DNA of 64,000 nucleotides from CAYSGX01 sp964518215 (GTDB lineage: Bacteria > Bacteroidota > Bacteroidia > Chitinophagales > CAIOSU01). A program made the position numbers and the translations under genes. Below the pieces are notes generated by a model. That model made no database searches and was not told where the DNA came from. It saw only the letters and a list, made by a program, of their open reading frames with translations. This document shows, piece by piece, positions 1 through 10,138 of the stretch (position 1 is its first letter; every line of letters begins with the position of its first letter). The stretch is from positions 1-64,000 of the forward strand of contig CAZFFP010000004.1 of NCBI GenBank assembly GCA_964518215.1. Reading direction: 5' to 3'.

Positions 1-22
1 GGTAAATGAACCCGCTCTCCCA

Positions 23-30
23 TATATTTG
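23..30 (+). promoter_or_regulatory. Bacteroidota -7 promoter box TATATTTG
   Basis: TATATTFG-type box: the sequence TATATTTG fits the Bacteroidota -7 consensus TAnnTTTG exactly and ends 12 bases before the ATG at 43. The matching -33 TTTG would fall at or beyond the window edge, so only half of the promoter can be seen. The predicted leader is under 10 bases. Confidence 0.5.
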
Positions 31-42
31 CGGTTCGCAGAT

Positions 43-987
43 ATGCTTAAAATATTAATTACAGACAGCATTCATTCGCTTTTCATAGAAGAGATGAAAG
101 ATTTTGGCGCACAGGTAATGTATGCTCCGGAAATTTCAAGAGCCGAAACACTGCAATTAATTTCAGCATACGATGTGCTGCTCATCAATAGTCGTATTCG
201 TGCAGACGAAGCATTGTTTGAAAAAGCCAATAGTCTGAAAGCTGTTGCACGTATTGGTTCCGGCATGGAAGTTATTGATGTGGATGCAGCCGAGCAAAGA
301 GGCATTGCCTGTTTCAATGTGCCTGAAGGAAATAAAGATGCAGTAGCCGAGCACGCATTAGGAATGTTACTTTGTTTGCTCAACAATATTCATATTGCCA
401 ACCAACAAGTGAAAAACCATGAGTGGTTGCGCGAACAGAACAGAGGCACCGAATTGGGCGGCATGACCGTAGGCATTATTGGCTATGGCAACAATGGAAG
501 CGCGTTTGCGGAAAAATTAAAAGGCTTCGGGGTTCAAACTCTTGCTCACGACAAATACAAAAAGGATTTCGGTCATAATTATGTCAAAGAATGCGGAATG
601 AAAGAAATTTTTGAACAAGCCGATGTGGTGAGTTTGCATTTACCCCTTACGGATGAAACAAAAAATTTTGCTGACCATAAATTTTTTGCAGCATTTTCAA
701 AATCCATTTATCTGTTGAATGTGGCAAGAGGAAAATTGGTAAATACTTCGGCACTGATTCCTGCGCTCCAATCGGGAAAAGTAACAGGTGCTTGCCTTGA
801 TGTGTTGGAGAACGAAAATATTTCCAGCCTTTCCGAAGAAGAAAAAATACGTTTCGAAACACTTTGCGAAATGAAAAATGTGTTGTTGACGCCTCATGTA
901 GCCGGCTGGACTCATCAGTCAAAAATCAAAATAGCACAAGGGCTTACAACCAAATTAAAAAAATTCATGTCTGATTTAAAAATGTAA
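43..987 (+). CDS. D-2-hydroxyacid dehydrogenase (phosphoglycerate dehydrogenase-like)
   Basis: This 314-residue protein is an NAD-dependent D-isomer 2-hydroxyacid dehydrogenase of the SerA/PGDH type, which interconverts a 2-oxoacid and a D-2-hydroxyacid in the cytosol. The order of parts is typical: a split substrate-binding domain, then a Rossmann fold with GIIGYGNNG (GxGxxG) near residue 145. The catalytic Arg lies in VARGKLVNT and the catalytic His in LTPHVAGWT. Length suits the short PGDH form without a regulatory ACT domain. I chose the ATG at 43; an in-frame TTG at 28 lies inside the promoter box and is unlikely to be the start. It stands alone, about 100 bases before the TonB receptor. 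Substrate is not fixed by sequence: 3-phosphoglycerate is likeliest, glycerate or another 2-hydroxyacid possible. Confidence 0.88.
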   Translation: MLKILITDSIHSLFIEEMKDFGAQVMYAPEISRAETLQLISAYDVLLINSRIRADEALFEKANSLKAVARIGSGMEVIDVDAAEQRGIACFNVPEGNKDAVAEHALGMLLCLLNNIHIANQQVKNHEWLREQNRGTELGGMTVGIIGYGNNGSAFAEKLKGFGVQTLAHDKYKKDFGHNYVKECGMKEIFEQADVVSLHLPLTDETKNFADHKFFAAFSKSIYLLNVARGKLVNTSALIPALQSGKVTGACLDVLENENISSLSEEEKIRFETLCEMKNVLLTPHVAGWTHQSKIKIAQGLTTKLKKFMSDLKM

Positions 988-1034
988 AAATTATAAAATT
1001 CGGGTTAAGAAAAGTTAAACAATGGGTTTTTTGC

Positions 1035-1042
1035 TATTTTTG
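1035..1042 (+). promoter_or_regulatory. Candidate -7 promoter box TATTTTTG for the TonB receptor gene
   Basis: TATTTTTG matches the Bacteroidota -7 consensus TAnnTTTG and lies 48 bases before the ATG of the TonB receptor gene. I see no convincing TTTG at the -33 position, so the call rests on one box. Confidence 0.4.
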
Positions 1043-1090
1043 ACCGCCCTGAGCTAAAATTAAGATTTAAAACCACTTTAGATAACGAAT

Positions 1091-4000
1091 ATGAAAAGGT
1101 TTCTAAGCACTGTATTTCTGTTTTGTTTCGCTACCCTCACAGTATGGTCGCAAACTCAATCTGGCGAACTTTCCGGAAAAATTACTGACGAAAGAAAAGA
1201 AGGTTTGCCATTTGCCAGCGTGGCGGTGAAGCGGGATGGTAAATTAATCACCGGCACACAAACAGACTTTGATGGATTCTTCTCTATCAAACCGCTCGAA
1301 CCGGGCAAGTATGACGTTGAAATTTCGAGTGTGGGCTATGGTGTTTCTATCAGAAAAGATGTGGTAGTTAACCCCGACCGTATCACTACGCTCAATATTC
1401 AAATGAAAACAGAAGACCAGTTGATTGATGGCGTTGAAATTATTTCATACAGAATTCCTTTGATTGACAAAGATGACGCGGGTACTAAAACCACCATTGG
1501 ACAAGACCAGATAAAAGTAATGCCTACCCGTAATGTGCAATCCATAGCATCTACTTCAGCCGGTGTGTATCAGGGTGATGAAGGAAGCGGTTTAAGCATT
1601 AAAGGTGGTCGTCAGGATGCAACAGAATATTATATTGACGGTGTGCGCGTGCGCGGCTCTGCCAACCTTCCCGCTAATGCCATTGAGCAGCTTACTGTAA
1701 TTACCGGTGGTGTACCTGCCCGTTATGGCGATGCCATTGGTGGTATCATCAACATTACCACCAGAGGTCCATCACGCAAATTTCAGGGAGGTATAGAGGG
1801 TATTACTTCTCAAGGTATGGACCCCGTAGGATATAACCTTCTCAACTTTAACCTTACCGGTCCGATGATTAAAAAGAACAAAGGTACCGAGGATGAAAAA
1901 GTTCTTGCAGGTTTCTTCATATCTGGCGAATATCTGCGGCAGGAAGATGCTTTCCCATCGGCAAAAGGAGTTTGGAGAGTGAAAGATGATGTGTTGGAAG
2001 ATTTGGAACAGTTTCCTTTAGTGCCTTCTCCGGTTTCCGATAATTTCACTTTGAAAGCCGAAACATTAGAGTTCAAAGATTTGGAACTTATTAAAACCAA
2101 AATGAACACTGTTTCGAATAATGCAACAGGCGCGGCAAAAATTGATTTGGCAATTACAGACAATATCATGGTAACTTTTGGCGGCAACGCCAACTTCAAT
2201 CGCTATCACGATTGGGTAATGCGTTATTCCATGATGAACTGGAAAAACAATCCGTTATACACCGATTTATCATGGAGGGTATTCGGGCGCTTTACTCAGA
2301 AGTTTGGAGGCAGAAAAACTGCTGAAGGAGAGCAGCAAGAAAAGAAAGGTTTGATTCAAAATGCTTTCTATTCGGTTCAGTTTGACTACTCAAAAGTTTA
2401 TATCAAATACGAAGATGACGACATGGGTCCTAATCCATTTTCTTATGGTCATATCGGAGAGTTTGATGTGCTTTCTACCCCTATATATGATTATGGCGAA
2501 GATGCGGTATCAGGTAAATCCGGTTGGTTATTGAGAGGTTACAGCGATACTTTAGTTACATTCAAATTAAGCGATTTCAATCCTGAAACAGGCAATTTTA
2601 CCCGCCACTTTTATGAATTAGCCGGAGACAACACGCGCTTTTACAGAAGTTTGGATGCCATCAGCTTAAATGGCGGATTGCGCAATGGAGACCGCCCCAC
2701 ACTGGCTCATGGTATATGGTTCAATACCGGTCGTCAGTTCAATGGTTATGGTATTCAGAACGACAACGACCAGTTCCGTATGTTTGTGAGTGGCTCTTTC
2801 GATATTATGGGTAAAGGTGGCTCTACCAAAAACAGGCACTCTATTGAGTTTGGTTTCGAGTTTGATCAAAGGGTGGACAGAACTTATCAGGTGAACCCTA
2901 TCAGCTTGTGGCTGACCATGCGCCAATTGACTAACCAGCATATTTTGGGTTTGGATGAGGCAAATCCTATTTTGGTCATCAATGGTGTGGAATATGCTTA
3001 TGATGACCCTAATGCTCCGGCATTTTTCCAAAACGATACCATTAAATACAATCGTTTCAACGATGGCAGCCAGTCGTATTTCGATCGTAGTCTCAGAATA
3101 AAACTCGGTTTAGACCCCGATGGGCAGGATTTTATTAATGTAGATGGCTTGTCGCCTGAAACTTTCGATTTGAAAATGTTTTCTCCCGATGAGTTATTGA
3201 ATCAAGGCAGTCCATTTGTAAACTATATTGGTTATGACCCTTATGGCAAAAAAATTAAAGGAAATGTTTCTTTCAACGACTTCTTCACTGAAAAAGATGC
3301 CAACGGAAACTTTGCCAGAAACATTGGTGCATTCAGACCGATTTACACCGCAGCTTTCATTCAGGATAAATTTGTGTTCAGAGATGTGTTGTTCAATATT
3401 GGTTTGCGCCTCGACCGTTTCGATGCCAACCAAAAAGTATTGAAAGACAAATATCTGTTGTATGATTCTTACTCTGTTGATGAAGCCAGAAATTTGTTAG
3501 ATGGTGTTGTTCCGGGTAATATCGGCAACGATTATTTTGTTTATGTGGACGATTTTCAGAAAGCCAGTCCTGTACCGCTAGGCTACAGAACAGGAGACCG
3601 TTGGTTCAATGCCCAAGGATTGGAAATTATTGATCCTTCTATTATTGCCCGATCTTCGAGCACCGGTCGTATTACGCCATTCCTTAAAAATTCTGACGAT
3701 AATATTAAGAGTCCTGATTTCGACCCGAATTCATCTTTCAGAGATTATGACCCGCAAATTATTGTAATGCCCCGTGTGTCGTTTTCATTTAATCTTACCG
3801 ACCAGGCATCGTTCTTTGCTCACTATGATGTGTTGGCTCAAAGACCTCGCGGATTTATCAGAACTACTCCGCTCACCTGGTATTATTTAGAAAATAATAT
3901 TGGAGGAGTGATTAATAATCCCGATTTGAAACCTGAGAGAACCATTGATTATCAGGTAGGTTTCCGCCAGTTGGTTACCAGCAATTCCGCCATTACTATT

Positions 4001-4891
4001 TCTGCGTTTTACAGAGACTTGAAAGATATGGTGCAGGTCATCAATGTGAATTATGCATATCCTGTTAACTACAATACTTTCGGAAACCGCGACTTTGGTA
4101 ACGTAAAAGGTTTTATGGTAGATTTTGATATGCGTAAAACTGCCACCAGCAATTTCTCATTAAAAGCCAGCTATACTTTACAATTTGCTGAAGGCACCGG
4201 CTCTGATGCAACTTCACAGTTCAGTTTGATTAATTCCGGTCAGCCTAATTTGAGAACGGTAATTCCATTAAATTACGATTCGCGCAATTTGTTAACGGTT
4301 ACTGCCGATTACAGTTGGGGCTATGGAAGAAATTATAATGGTCCGCGCATTAACGATAAACCCATTTTACAAAACTCGGGGATCAATATTATATTCCGTT
4401 CGCGTTCGGGTGAACCTTATACCAAGCAAACCAATCCCACCCCCGATGCTTTATCAGGTGTGCCTACCCGTCCTATTTTGGCAGGCTCCATTAACGGACA
4501 GCGTTTGCCTTGGAATTTCAGATTCGATTTACGCTTGTTTAAGGAGTTTCAGTTGAACAGCAATAAGCCTAAAAAAGATGCTGCGGCAGCAGAAGAAGGT
4601 GGAATTGCTTCCGTGAAAGAAAGGCGTCAGCTTTCATTAAACGTGTATTTATTGGTTCAAAACCTGTTGAATACAGCTAACGTCAATAGAGTATATCCCT
4701 ACACCGGTAATGCCGATGATGACGGATATATTTCTTCAGCCATTGGTCAACAACAAGTGAGCGCTCAGATTTTCCAACAATCATATATGGATATGTATGA
4801 GTCGTTTGTGGGATTAGGATTCAACGGCAACGAAGCTATCAACTTCAGTTTGCCACGTCAGGTTAGAATAGGTGCAATTTTCAATTTTTAA
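1091..4891 (+). CDS. TonB-dependent outer-membrane receptor with N-terminal carboxypeptidase-regulatory-like domain
   Basis: A 1266-residue outer-membrane receptor. An N-terminal signal peptide (about residues 1-20, ending in VWSQ) is followed by a carboxypeptidase-regulatory-like beta-sandwich (about 25-115, with DFDGFFSIKPL and LEPGKYDVEISSVGYG). Then comes a plug domain (about 130-235, with IKGGRQDATEYYIDGVRV and GGVPARYGDAIGGIINI) and a very long beta-barrel ending in an aromatic residue (RIGAIFNF), as outer-membrane barrels do. The family takes up substrates, or helps export, using TonB energy. There is no SusD partner; instead the next two genes encode a huge secreted protein and a PorV-like barrel, separated by 39 and 22 bases, so they probably form one operon. 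The ligand is unknown. The barrel is longer than in siderophore receptors and close to SusC-type size. Confidence 0.92.
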   Translation: MKRFLSTVFLFCFATLTVWSQTQSGELSGKITDERKEGLPFASVAVKRDGKLITGTQTDFDGFFSIKPLEPGKYDVEISSVGYGVSIRKDVVVNPDRITTLNIQMKTEDQLIDGVEIISYRIPLIDKDDAGTKTTIGQDQIKVMPTRNVQSIASTSAGVYQGDEGSGLSIKGGRQDATEYYIDGVRVRGSANLPANAIEQLTVITGGVPARYGDAIGGIINITTRGPSRKFQGGIEGITSQGMDPVGYNLLNFNLTGPMIKKNKGTEDEKVLAGFFISGEYLRQEDAFPSAKGVWRVKDDVLEDLEQFPLVPSPVSDNFTLKAETLEFKDLELIKTKMNTVSNNATGAAKIDLAITDNIMVTFGGNANFNRYHDWVMRYSMMNWKNNPLYTDLSWRVFGRFTQKFGGRKTAEGEQQEKKGLIQNAFYSVQFDYSKVYIKYEDDDMGPNPFSYGHIGEFDVLSTPIYDYGEDAVSGKSGWLLRGYSDTLVTFKLSDFNPETGNFTRHFYELAGDNTRFYRSLDAISLNGGLRNGDRPTLAHGIWFNTGRQFNGYGIQNDNDQFRMFVSGSFDIMGKGGSTKNRHSIEFGFEFDQRVDRTYQVNPISLWLTMRQLTNQHILGLDEANPILVINGVEYAYDDPNAPAFFQNDTIKYNRFNDGSQSYFDRSLRIKLGLDPDGQDFINVDGLSPETFDLKMFSPDELLNQGSPFVNYIGYDPYGKKIKGNVSFNDFFTEKDANGNFARNIGAFRPIYTAAFIQDKFVFRDVLFNIGLRLDRFDANQKVLKDKYLLYDSYSVDEARNLLDGVVPGNIGNDYFVYVDDFQKASPVPLGYRTGDRWFNAQGLEIIDPSIIARSSSTGRITPFLKNSDDNIKSPDFDPNSSFRDYDPQIIVMPRVSFSFNLTDQASFFAHYDVLAQRPRGFIRTTPLTWYYLENNIGGVINNPDLKPERTIDYQVGFRQLVTSNSAITISAFYRDLKDMVQVINVNYAYPVNYNTFGNRDFGNVKGFMVDFDMRKTATSNFSLKASYTLQFAEGTGSDATSQFSLINSGQPNLRTVIPLNYDSRNLLTVTADYSWGYGRNYNGPRINDKPILQNSGINIIFRSRSGEPYTKQTNPTPDALSGVPTRPILAGSINGQRLPWNFRFDLRLFKEFQLNSNKPKKDAAAAEEGGIASVKERRQLSLNVYLLVQNLLNTANVNRVYPYTGNADDDGYISSAIGQQQVSAQIFQQSYMDMYESFVGLGFNGNEAINFSLPRQVRIGAIFNF

Positions 4892-4930
4892 TAATAACAA
4901 CATTCATCATACAATAAAGAGGTGCGTAAC

Positions 4931-7900
4931 ATGAAAAAGACATTATTCGCATTATTAATTCCGGCACTTTGCCTTCATGCTCTTCAGGCGAAGGAAAATG
5001 TTGGTAGTTCGGGGAAAACCGGAACAATAGATGCCACTTACAAAAAGATGGCATCTAATTGTCAGCCCGCTACAGCACAAACCGACATGAACATCAATAA
5101 CGTGCGCACAACGCTGCTCACCGGGGGCGATATGTGGTGGAATTTGAACGATGCGCGTTATGAAGTTCCTAAAATTGACCCACCGGGTTCAGCGCCTTCG
5201 GTGCATTCATTATTTGCCGGTGCCGTTTGGTTAGGGGGTATTGATGCGGGTGGTCAGTTGAAAATGGCTGCACAAACCTATCGCCAGTCGGGTAATGATT
5301 TTTGGCCCGGACCTTTAGATAATGCGGGCAGCACTAACAATCAGACTTGTCAGGATTATGACCGCCATTGGAAAGTATTGGGCAGCGATATTGATTTGGT
5401 AATTGCACTAGCTGCGGCAAATCCGGGAGTGGATATTCCCGAAGGGCAAATTCCGCAGTCTATTTTAGAATGGCCCGCCCGTGGCAATCAGAGAGCCAAA
5501 GGAGCCAGAGGTGTTTCATTAGACTTATCTATACAAGATTTGGCTCCTTTTCGCGATGCCGATGGCGATGGTATTTATGACCCTACTAAAGGCGATTATC
5601 CCATCATTAAAAAAAGATGTGAAGAGGTGTATGCCGATGAAATGATTTATTGGGTTTATAACGATCGGGGAAATATTCATACAGAAACCGGAGGCCAAGC
5701 CATTGGTGTGCAAGTCGGGGCTATGGCATTTGGCTTTTCTACTTCCGATGAAATTAACAACATGACTTTTTATTCTTATGAAATAAAAAACCGCTCAACT
5801 TCACCTATTGGTCAGTTTTATATGGGACAATGGGTTGATGCCGATTTGGGTTGCTACAATAATGATTATGTAGGTTGCGATGTGGACAGAAGTTTGGGTA
5901 TTTGTTACAACGGAACATTAACCGACCCCGATTGCGCTTCGAGAGGATATGGTGCCAATCCACCGATTATTGGCGTGGATTACTTTGAAGGGCCTTTAGA
6001 CGAGAATAACAACGAAATGGGGATGTCTACTTTTACCTATTACAATAATGATTTCACTATCAGGGGCAATCCTGTTACAGCAGTTCAATACTACAATTAC
6101 ATGAGAGGATTCTGGAAAGACGGAACTCCTTTTGTGGACGATGGAACCAATGCCAGTTGTGTTTATTATGGAGTAGGCACTCCGGTTTCTTATATGTTCC
6201 CGGGCGACCCTACAGCAGGGACCATTGGGTTTGGTCAAAAATCTGAGTGCAGTTGTAATAATCCGCCCGATGACAGAAGATTTCTTCAGGCTTCAGGACC
6301 TTTCAGTTTGCTTCCGGGAGCCATCAACAATATAACGGTTGGTGTAGTTTGGAATCGCCCGCCTAATGGTTCGGCTTGCGGTTCGGGAGTTTCATTTGCC
6401 CAGTCTATTGGCCAAGCAGACGATAAAGCTCAGGCTTTATTCGACAACTGCTTTAAATTGGTTGACGGACCCGATGCCCCTACTCTTGCTATTCGCGAAT
6501 TAGACCGCGAAATCATCATTTCTTTTTTAAATGAACCAGGCTCCAATAACATCAATGAGTCTTATGATGAAATAGATCCTATTGCGAATTCATTGGCTCA
6601 AACAGACCCTACTATTACTAACATTACTTATACCTTTCAGGGATATGTTCTGTATCAGTTGAGAAATGCACAGGTATCTGCCAACGAATTGGGTGATATT
6701 ACTAAAGCTCGCATAGTGGCACAGGTTGATGTTAAAGACGATGTTGCAAGATTGGTGAATTATACTTTCGACCCATTGATTGGAGCCGAAATTCCTGAAA
6801 TAATGGTAGAAGGTGAAAATAAAGGCATCAGAGCATCATTTAGAATTAATGAAGACAGGTTTGCTGAGCAAAATACCAATCTGATTAATCATCGCACCTA
6901 CTATTTTGCGGCAATTGCTTATGCCTACAACAACTATCAGGATTTTGACGCACTTAATCCACTCAATGGAGGGCAAAAGCAACCCTATTTGCGTGGCAGA
7001 AGAAACTTTCAGGTGTATTCGGCTATTCCTCATAAAATTGATCAATCATTAGGAGGAACCACTTTGAATTCTGAATATGGACAAGGCTTGGAAGTTACCC
7101 GTATTGAAGGCAAGGGTAATGGAGGTTTCGACCTTGAGTTAACCGATGAATCTGTTTCAGAAATACTGAACAGCCCGACAGGAATGTATGGGCCCATTAA
7201 GTATAAACCCAGACGCGGACCGATAGATGTGATGGTGGTGGACCCATTAAAAGTTCGACCCGCAGACTTTGTTTTAACTATGAATCCATATCCCGGAGAA
7301 ATAGCACCCTACTGGCAAGTGGATGCAGATTCAACTTTTTGGACACTTACTGCAGATGGCACCAATGTGTTGGAGGCTACCGGCATTAAAAACCTGAAAG
7401 AGCGCCTATTAGAGGATTACGGTATCAGTATTTCTTTTGGACAAACTATTAATACCGGAGACGGCACTGAACGCAGACTTCAGGATGCCGGAATTGGAAC
7501 GTTGCCAAACTTTGGTTTTATAAGAGGCGAGATTGAATTTGAAGACACCGAGAAAAAATGGCTCACCGGAGTGCAGGACCAATTGCAGGAAAGTCCTCTC
7601 AACTGGATTCGCTCAGGGCAATATGAAAGAGGTTGCGATGTCAATAACCCCGTTCCGTTCCAATGTGCCTTTTCTGACCACAAATTCAGAGCAACAGGTT
7701 TGAATCCGGATAATTCTTTTTATGACCCTAATAAAAATTTTGAGTCAATCCTCGGAGGTATTTTTGCACCATATTGTTTGGCTGCAAATTATTATAATAG
7801 AAGCTTTGATTTCTTTAGGTTCTCTGAAGCTCCCGGCATTCCATGGAGATTTAATCATAACACAAATAACTTCAGAAGCAGAGAAATTCCAAGTTACACT

Positions 7901-8971
7901 TTAGACAGTGTATTTAGTATTAATCTGGTGATTACACCCGATAAGAGTAAATGGACTCGTTGTGTGGTGATGGAAATGAGCGAAGACAGTTCGCAGGCTA
8001 TCGGTGCTGCTTTTAAAGGGCAAATCAGACGCTCTCCTTCTATTGACATGAATGGTGTTAGTATTGAAAACGATACCGGAAGGTCTTATTTTCCCGGCTA
8101 TGCCATCAATGTTGAAACAGGCGAAAGACTGAATATTATTTTTGGCGAATCTTCTTTCTTAAGTGGTGAAAATGGACGCGACATGATTTGGAATCCGACC
8201 AGCACCGTGGTTACCCCGCTCAATCAGTTTTATTTTGGCGGAAAACATTTTGTGTACATCATGAACACCCCTTATGATGAAGGAGATTACAATCATGAAA
8301 CCATGATGAATTTATTTAACACATTTAGTTGTAATCCGCCTACTTGCCCTGCAAGCGCACAATACACTACGGCATTGAATGACTCTATCTACAAAAAAAT
8401 CATGTGGACAGGCGCTTTCACAATGGCTCCGGGCTTCTCTTGGAAATCTATGGCAGATGGCTTGGTTCCGACAGAAGTAGATATTAAGATTCGGGTACAC
8501 AGAGCATTCTCTAATTTTTGGGTAGATGGCTCTAATGGTGGCGCTCCTCGCTATGCTTTTAGTACCCGCGGCTTAGAACCTAATACAGAACAAAAAGAAG
8601 TAGCACAATCTGCTTGCGACCAGATCAGAGTAGTGCCTAATCCTTATTATGCTTATTCAGGATATGAAATCAGCCAGTTGGATAACCGTATTAAGATTAC
8701 AAACCTGCCCACCAGTTGCGTGGTATCCATCTATTCTTTAGATGGAACCCTCATCAGGCAATATGCAAGGTCTGTCGCTTCCAATACCAGCGATGGCAGC
8801 CCTACTTCAAGAGTAAATCTTGATAATACACTGGAGTGGGATTTGAAAAATACCAAAGGTATTCCGGTAGCCAGTGGCGCTTATTTGATTCATATTAAAG
8901 CAGACGGATTATGCGAAAAAGTTGTGAAATGGTTTGGTGTATTGCGCCCGACAGATTTGGATACATTCTAA
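4931..8971 (+). CDS. Giant secreted protein with probable T9SS C-terminal sorting region
   Basis: A 1346-residue protein with a signal peptide (MKKTLFALLIPALCLHALQA). I chose the ATG at 4931 because it begins that signal peptide; a GTG at 4922 is also in frame. The body has no enzyme motif I recognise. Near residue 210 it has DADGDGIYDP, a calcium-binding-like Asp-rich loop found in many secreted Bacteroidota proteins. The C-terminus (from about residue 1230, VVPNPYYAYSGYE, then YSLDGTLIRQY and VASGAYLIHIKADG) has the fold pattern of T9SS type A sorting or FlgD-like domains, though it continues with about 15 residues after the expected final strand. It is probably exported by T9SS and held on the surface. 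The TonB receptor upstream and PorV-like protein downstream suggest the three work together. Function unknown. Confidence 0.82.
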   Translation: MKKTLFALLIPALCLHALQAKENVGSSGKTGTIDATYKKMASNCQPATAQTDMNINNVRTTLLTGGDMWWNLNDARYEVPKIDPPGSAPSVHSLFAGAVWLGGIDAGGQLKMAAQTYRQSGNDFWPGPLDNAGSTNNQTCQDYDRHWKVLGSDIDLVIALAAANPGVDIPEGQIPQSILEWPARGNQRAKGARGVSLDLSIQDLAPFRDADGDGIYDPTKGDYPIIKKRCEEVYADEMIYWVYNDRGNIHTETGGQAIGVQVGAMAFGFSTSDEINNMTFYSYEIKNRSTSPIGQFYMGQWVDADLGCYNNDYVGCDVDRSLGICYNGTLTDPDCASRGYGANPPIIGVDYFEGPLDENNNEMGMSTFTYYNNDFTIRGNPVTAVQYYNYMRGFWKDGTPFVDDGTNASCVYYGVGTPVSYMFPGDPTAGTIGFGQKSECSCNNPPDDRRFLQASGPFSLLPGAINNITVGVVWNRPPNGSACGSGVSFAQSIGQADDKAQALFDNCFKLVDGPDAPTLAIRELDREIIISFLNEPGSNNINESYDEIDPIANSLAQTDPTITNITYTFQGYVLYQLRNAQVSANELGDITKARIVAQVDVKDDVARLVNYTFDPLIGAEIPEIMVEGENKGIRASFRINEDRFAEQNTNLINHRTYYFAAIAYAYNNYQDFDALNPLNGGQKQPYLRGRRNFQVYSAIPHKIDQSLGGTTLNSEYGQGLEVTRIEGKGNGGFDLELTDESVSEILNSPTGMYGPIKYKPRRGPIDVMVVDPLKVRPADFVLTMNPYPGEIAPYWQVDADSTFWTLTADGTNVLEATGIKNLKERLLEDYGISISFGQTINTGDGTERRLQDAGIGTLPNFGFIRGEIEFEDTEKKWLTGVQDQLQESPLNWIRSGQYERGCDVNNPVPFQCAFSDHKFRATGLNPDNSFYDPNKNFESILGGIFAPYCLAANYYNRSFDFFRFSEAPGIPWRFNHNTNNFRSREIPSYTLDSVFSINLVITPDKSKWTRCVVMEMSEDSSQAIGAAFKGQIRRSPSIDMNGVSIENDTGRSYFPGYAINVETGERLNIIFGESSFLSGENGRDMIWNPTSTVVTPLNQFYFGGKHFVYIMNTPYDEGDYNHETMMNLFNTFSCNPPTCPASAQYTTALNDSIYKKIMWTGAFTMAPGFSWKSMADGLVPTEVDIKIRVHRAFSNFWVDGSNGGAPRYAFSTRGLEPNTEQKEVAQSACDQIRVVPNPYYAYSGYEISQLDNRIKITNLPTSCVVSIYSLDGTLIRQYARSVASNTSDGSPTSRVNLDNTLEWDLKNTKGIPVASGAYLIHIKADGLCEKVVKWFGVLRPTDLDTF

Positions 8972-8993
8972 ACTAAATAACTGATACAAGGAA

Positions 8994-10103
8994 ATGATGT
9001 CATTGAAATATATAACTGCAACCATGAAAATGAAAAAAATCGCTGTTGCTGCATTGTTGGCGGGCATATTCAGCCTTCCTGTTCAGGCAGGAAATCCAGA
9101 CCGTGCCGGAGAAGCCGGAGCTTTTGAACTGCTCATCAACCCTTGGGGCAGGAGTGCCGGTTTCAACGGAATGAACTCTGCCCGTGTGGAAGGGTTGGAA
9201 GCTATGAACCTTAATGTAGCAGGACTCACATTCATCAAAAAAACTGAAATTGCTTTTGCTCACACACAATGGCTCAGAGGTTCTGGCGTTACGCTTAATG
9301 CGGCCGGAATTGCAATGCCGTTTGGTAAAACAAAAGACAGCTTTTTCGGTGTTACCATGATTTCGCTCAACGTTGGCGACATTGAAAGAACTACTTACAC
9401 CAATCCTGAAGGAGGTTTGGGAACATTTTCGCCTAGATTCATGAATATTGGTTTGACTTATTCGAGAGCTTTCAATGAAAATATCAGAGGTGGCGCTGTG
9501 TTCAGACTTATCAATCAGCGAATTGACGATTTGAGTGCCACAGGTTTTGCATTAGACGCGGGTATTTTATATGTTACCGGTAAGCGCGAAAACATTCGTT
9601 TCGGAGTTTCGCTCAGAAATGTGGGAACACCTATGAAATTCACCGGTAACGGTCTTACCTTCCGCGGTGGTGCACCACAAGGCGATTTCCTCATGTCACA
9701 GGAAATGAGAACTCAGGCATTTCAATTGCCTACTCAATTAAATTTAGGGGGCGCTTATGATGTGTTGTTAGGACCCGATAAAGAAAAAGGCAGGCATTTG
9801 CACAGAGTAACCATTTCTGCTCAGTTTACCTCTAATGCTTTCGGAAAAGACCAGTATGGCGGAGGAGTGGAATATTCCTTCAGAGAATATTTCATGGTGC
9901 GTGGCGGTTATCGCTATGAACAAGGTTTGCTCGATGTTACCGAAAGAACCAATGCCCATACAGGTGGTGCAGCAGGCGCTACGGTAGTGGCTCCGCTTTC
10001 TAAAAAGAAATATCAGGGAAGCGTCATAGCTATAGATTACGCATACCGCACTTCCAACCCGTTTAGCGGCACACACACCATAGGAGCGCGAATAAATTTG
10101 TAA
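8994..10103 (+). CDS. PorV/PorQ family outer-membrane beta-barrel protein
   Basis: A protein of up to 369 residues with a signal peptide (MKMKKIAVAALLAG to PVQAG) and a beta-barrel of the PorV/PorQ (UPF0164) type. The mature start GEAGAFELLINPWGRSAGF, followed by an ALEAMNLNVAGL-like segment, is typical of the family: Ala/Gly-rich N-terminus, an inner segment in which Asn and Pro are common, and a last strand HTIGARINL. PorV is the shuttle that carries T9SS cargo from translocon to attachment complex. This paralogue is separate from the canonical porV at 49-50 kb and directly follows the giant cargo gene by 22 bases, so it may serve that cargo. Two starts are possible: ATG 8994 (tandem ATGATG) or ATG 9024, which gives a tidier signal peptide. 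Followed by a strong terminator. Confidence 0.85.
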   Translation: MMSLKYITATMKMKKIAVAALLAGIFSLPVQAGNPDRAGEAGAFELLINPWGRSAGFNGMNSARVEGLEAMNLNVAGLTFIKKTEIAFAHTQWLRGSGVTLNAAGIAMPFGKTKDSFFGVTMISLNVGDIERTTYTNPEGGLGTFSPRFMNIGLTYSRAFNENIRGGAVFRLINQRIDDLSATGFALDAGILYVTGKRENIRFGVSLRNVGTPMKFTGNGLTFRGGAPQGDFLMSQEMRTQAFQLPTQLNLGGAYDVLLGPDKEKGRHLHRVTISAQFTSNAFGKDQYGGGVEYSFREYFMVRGGYRYEQGLLDVTERTNAHTGGAAGATVVAPLSKKKYQGSVIAIDYAYRTSNPFSGTHTIGARINL

Positions 10104-10138
10104 TTTCGCATTCAGGAAATAAAAAACCTTACATCAAC

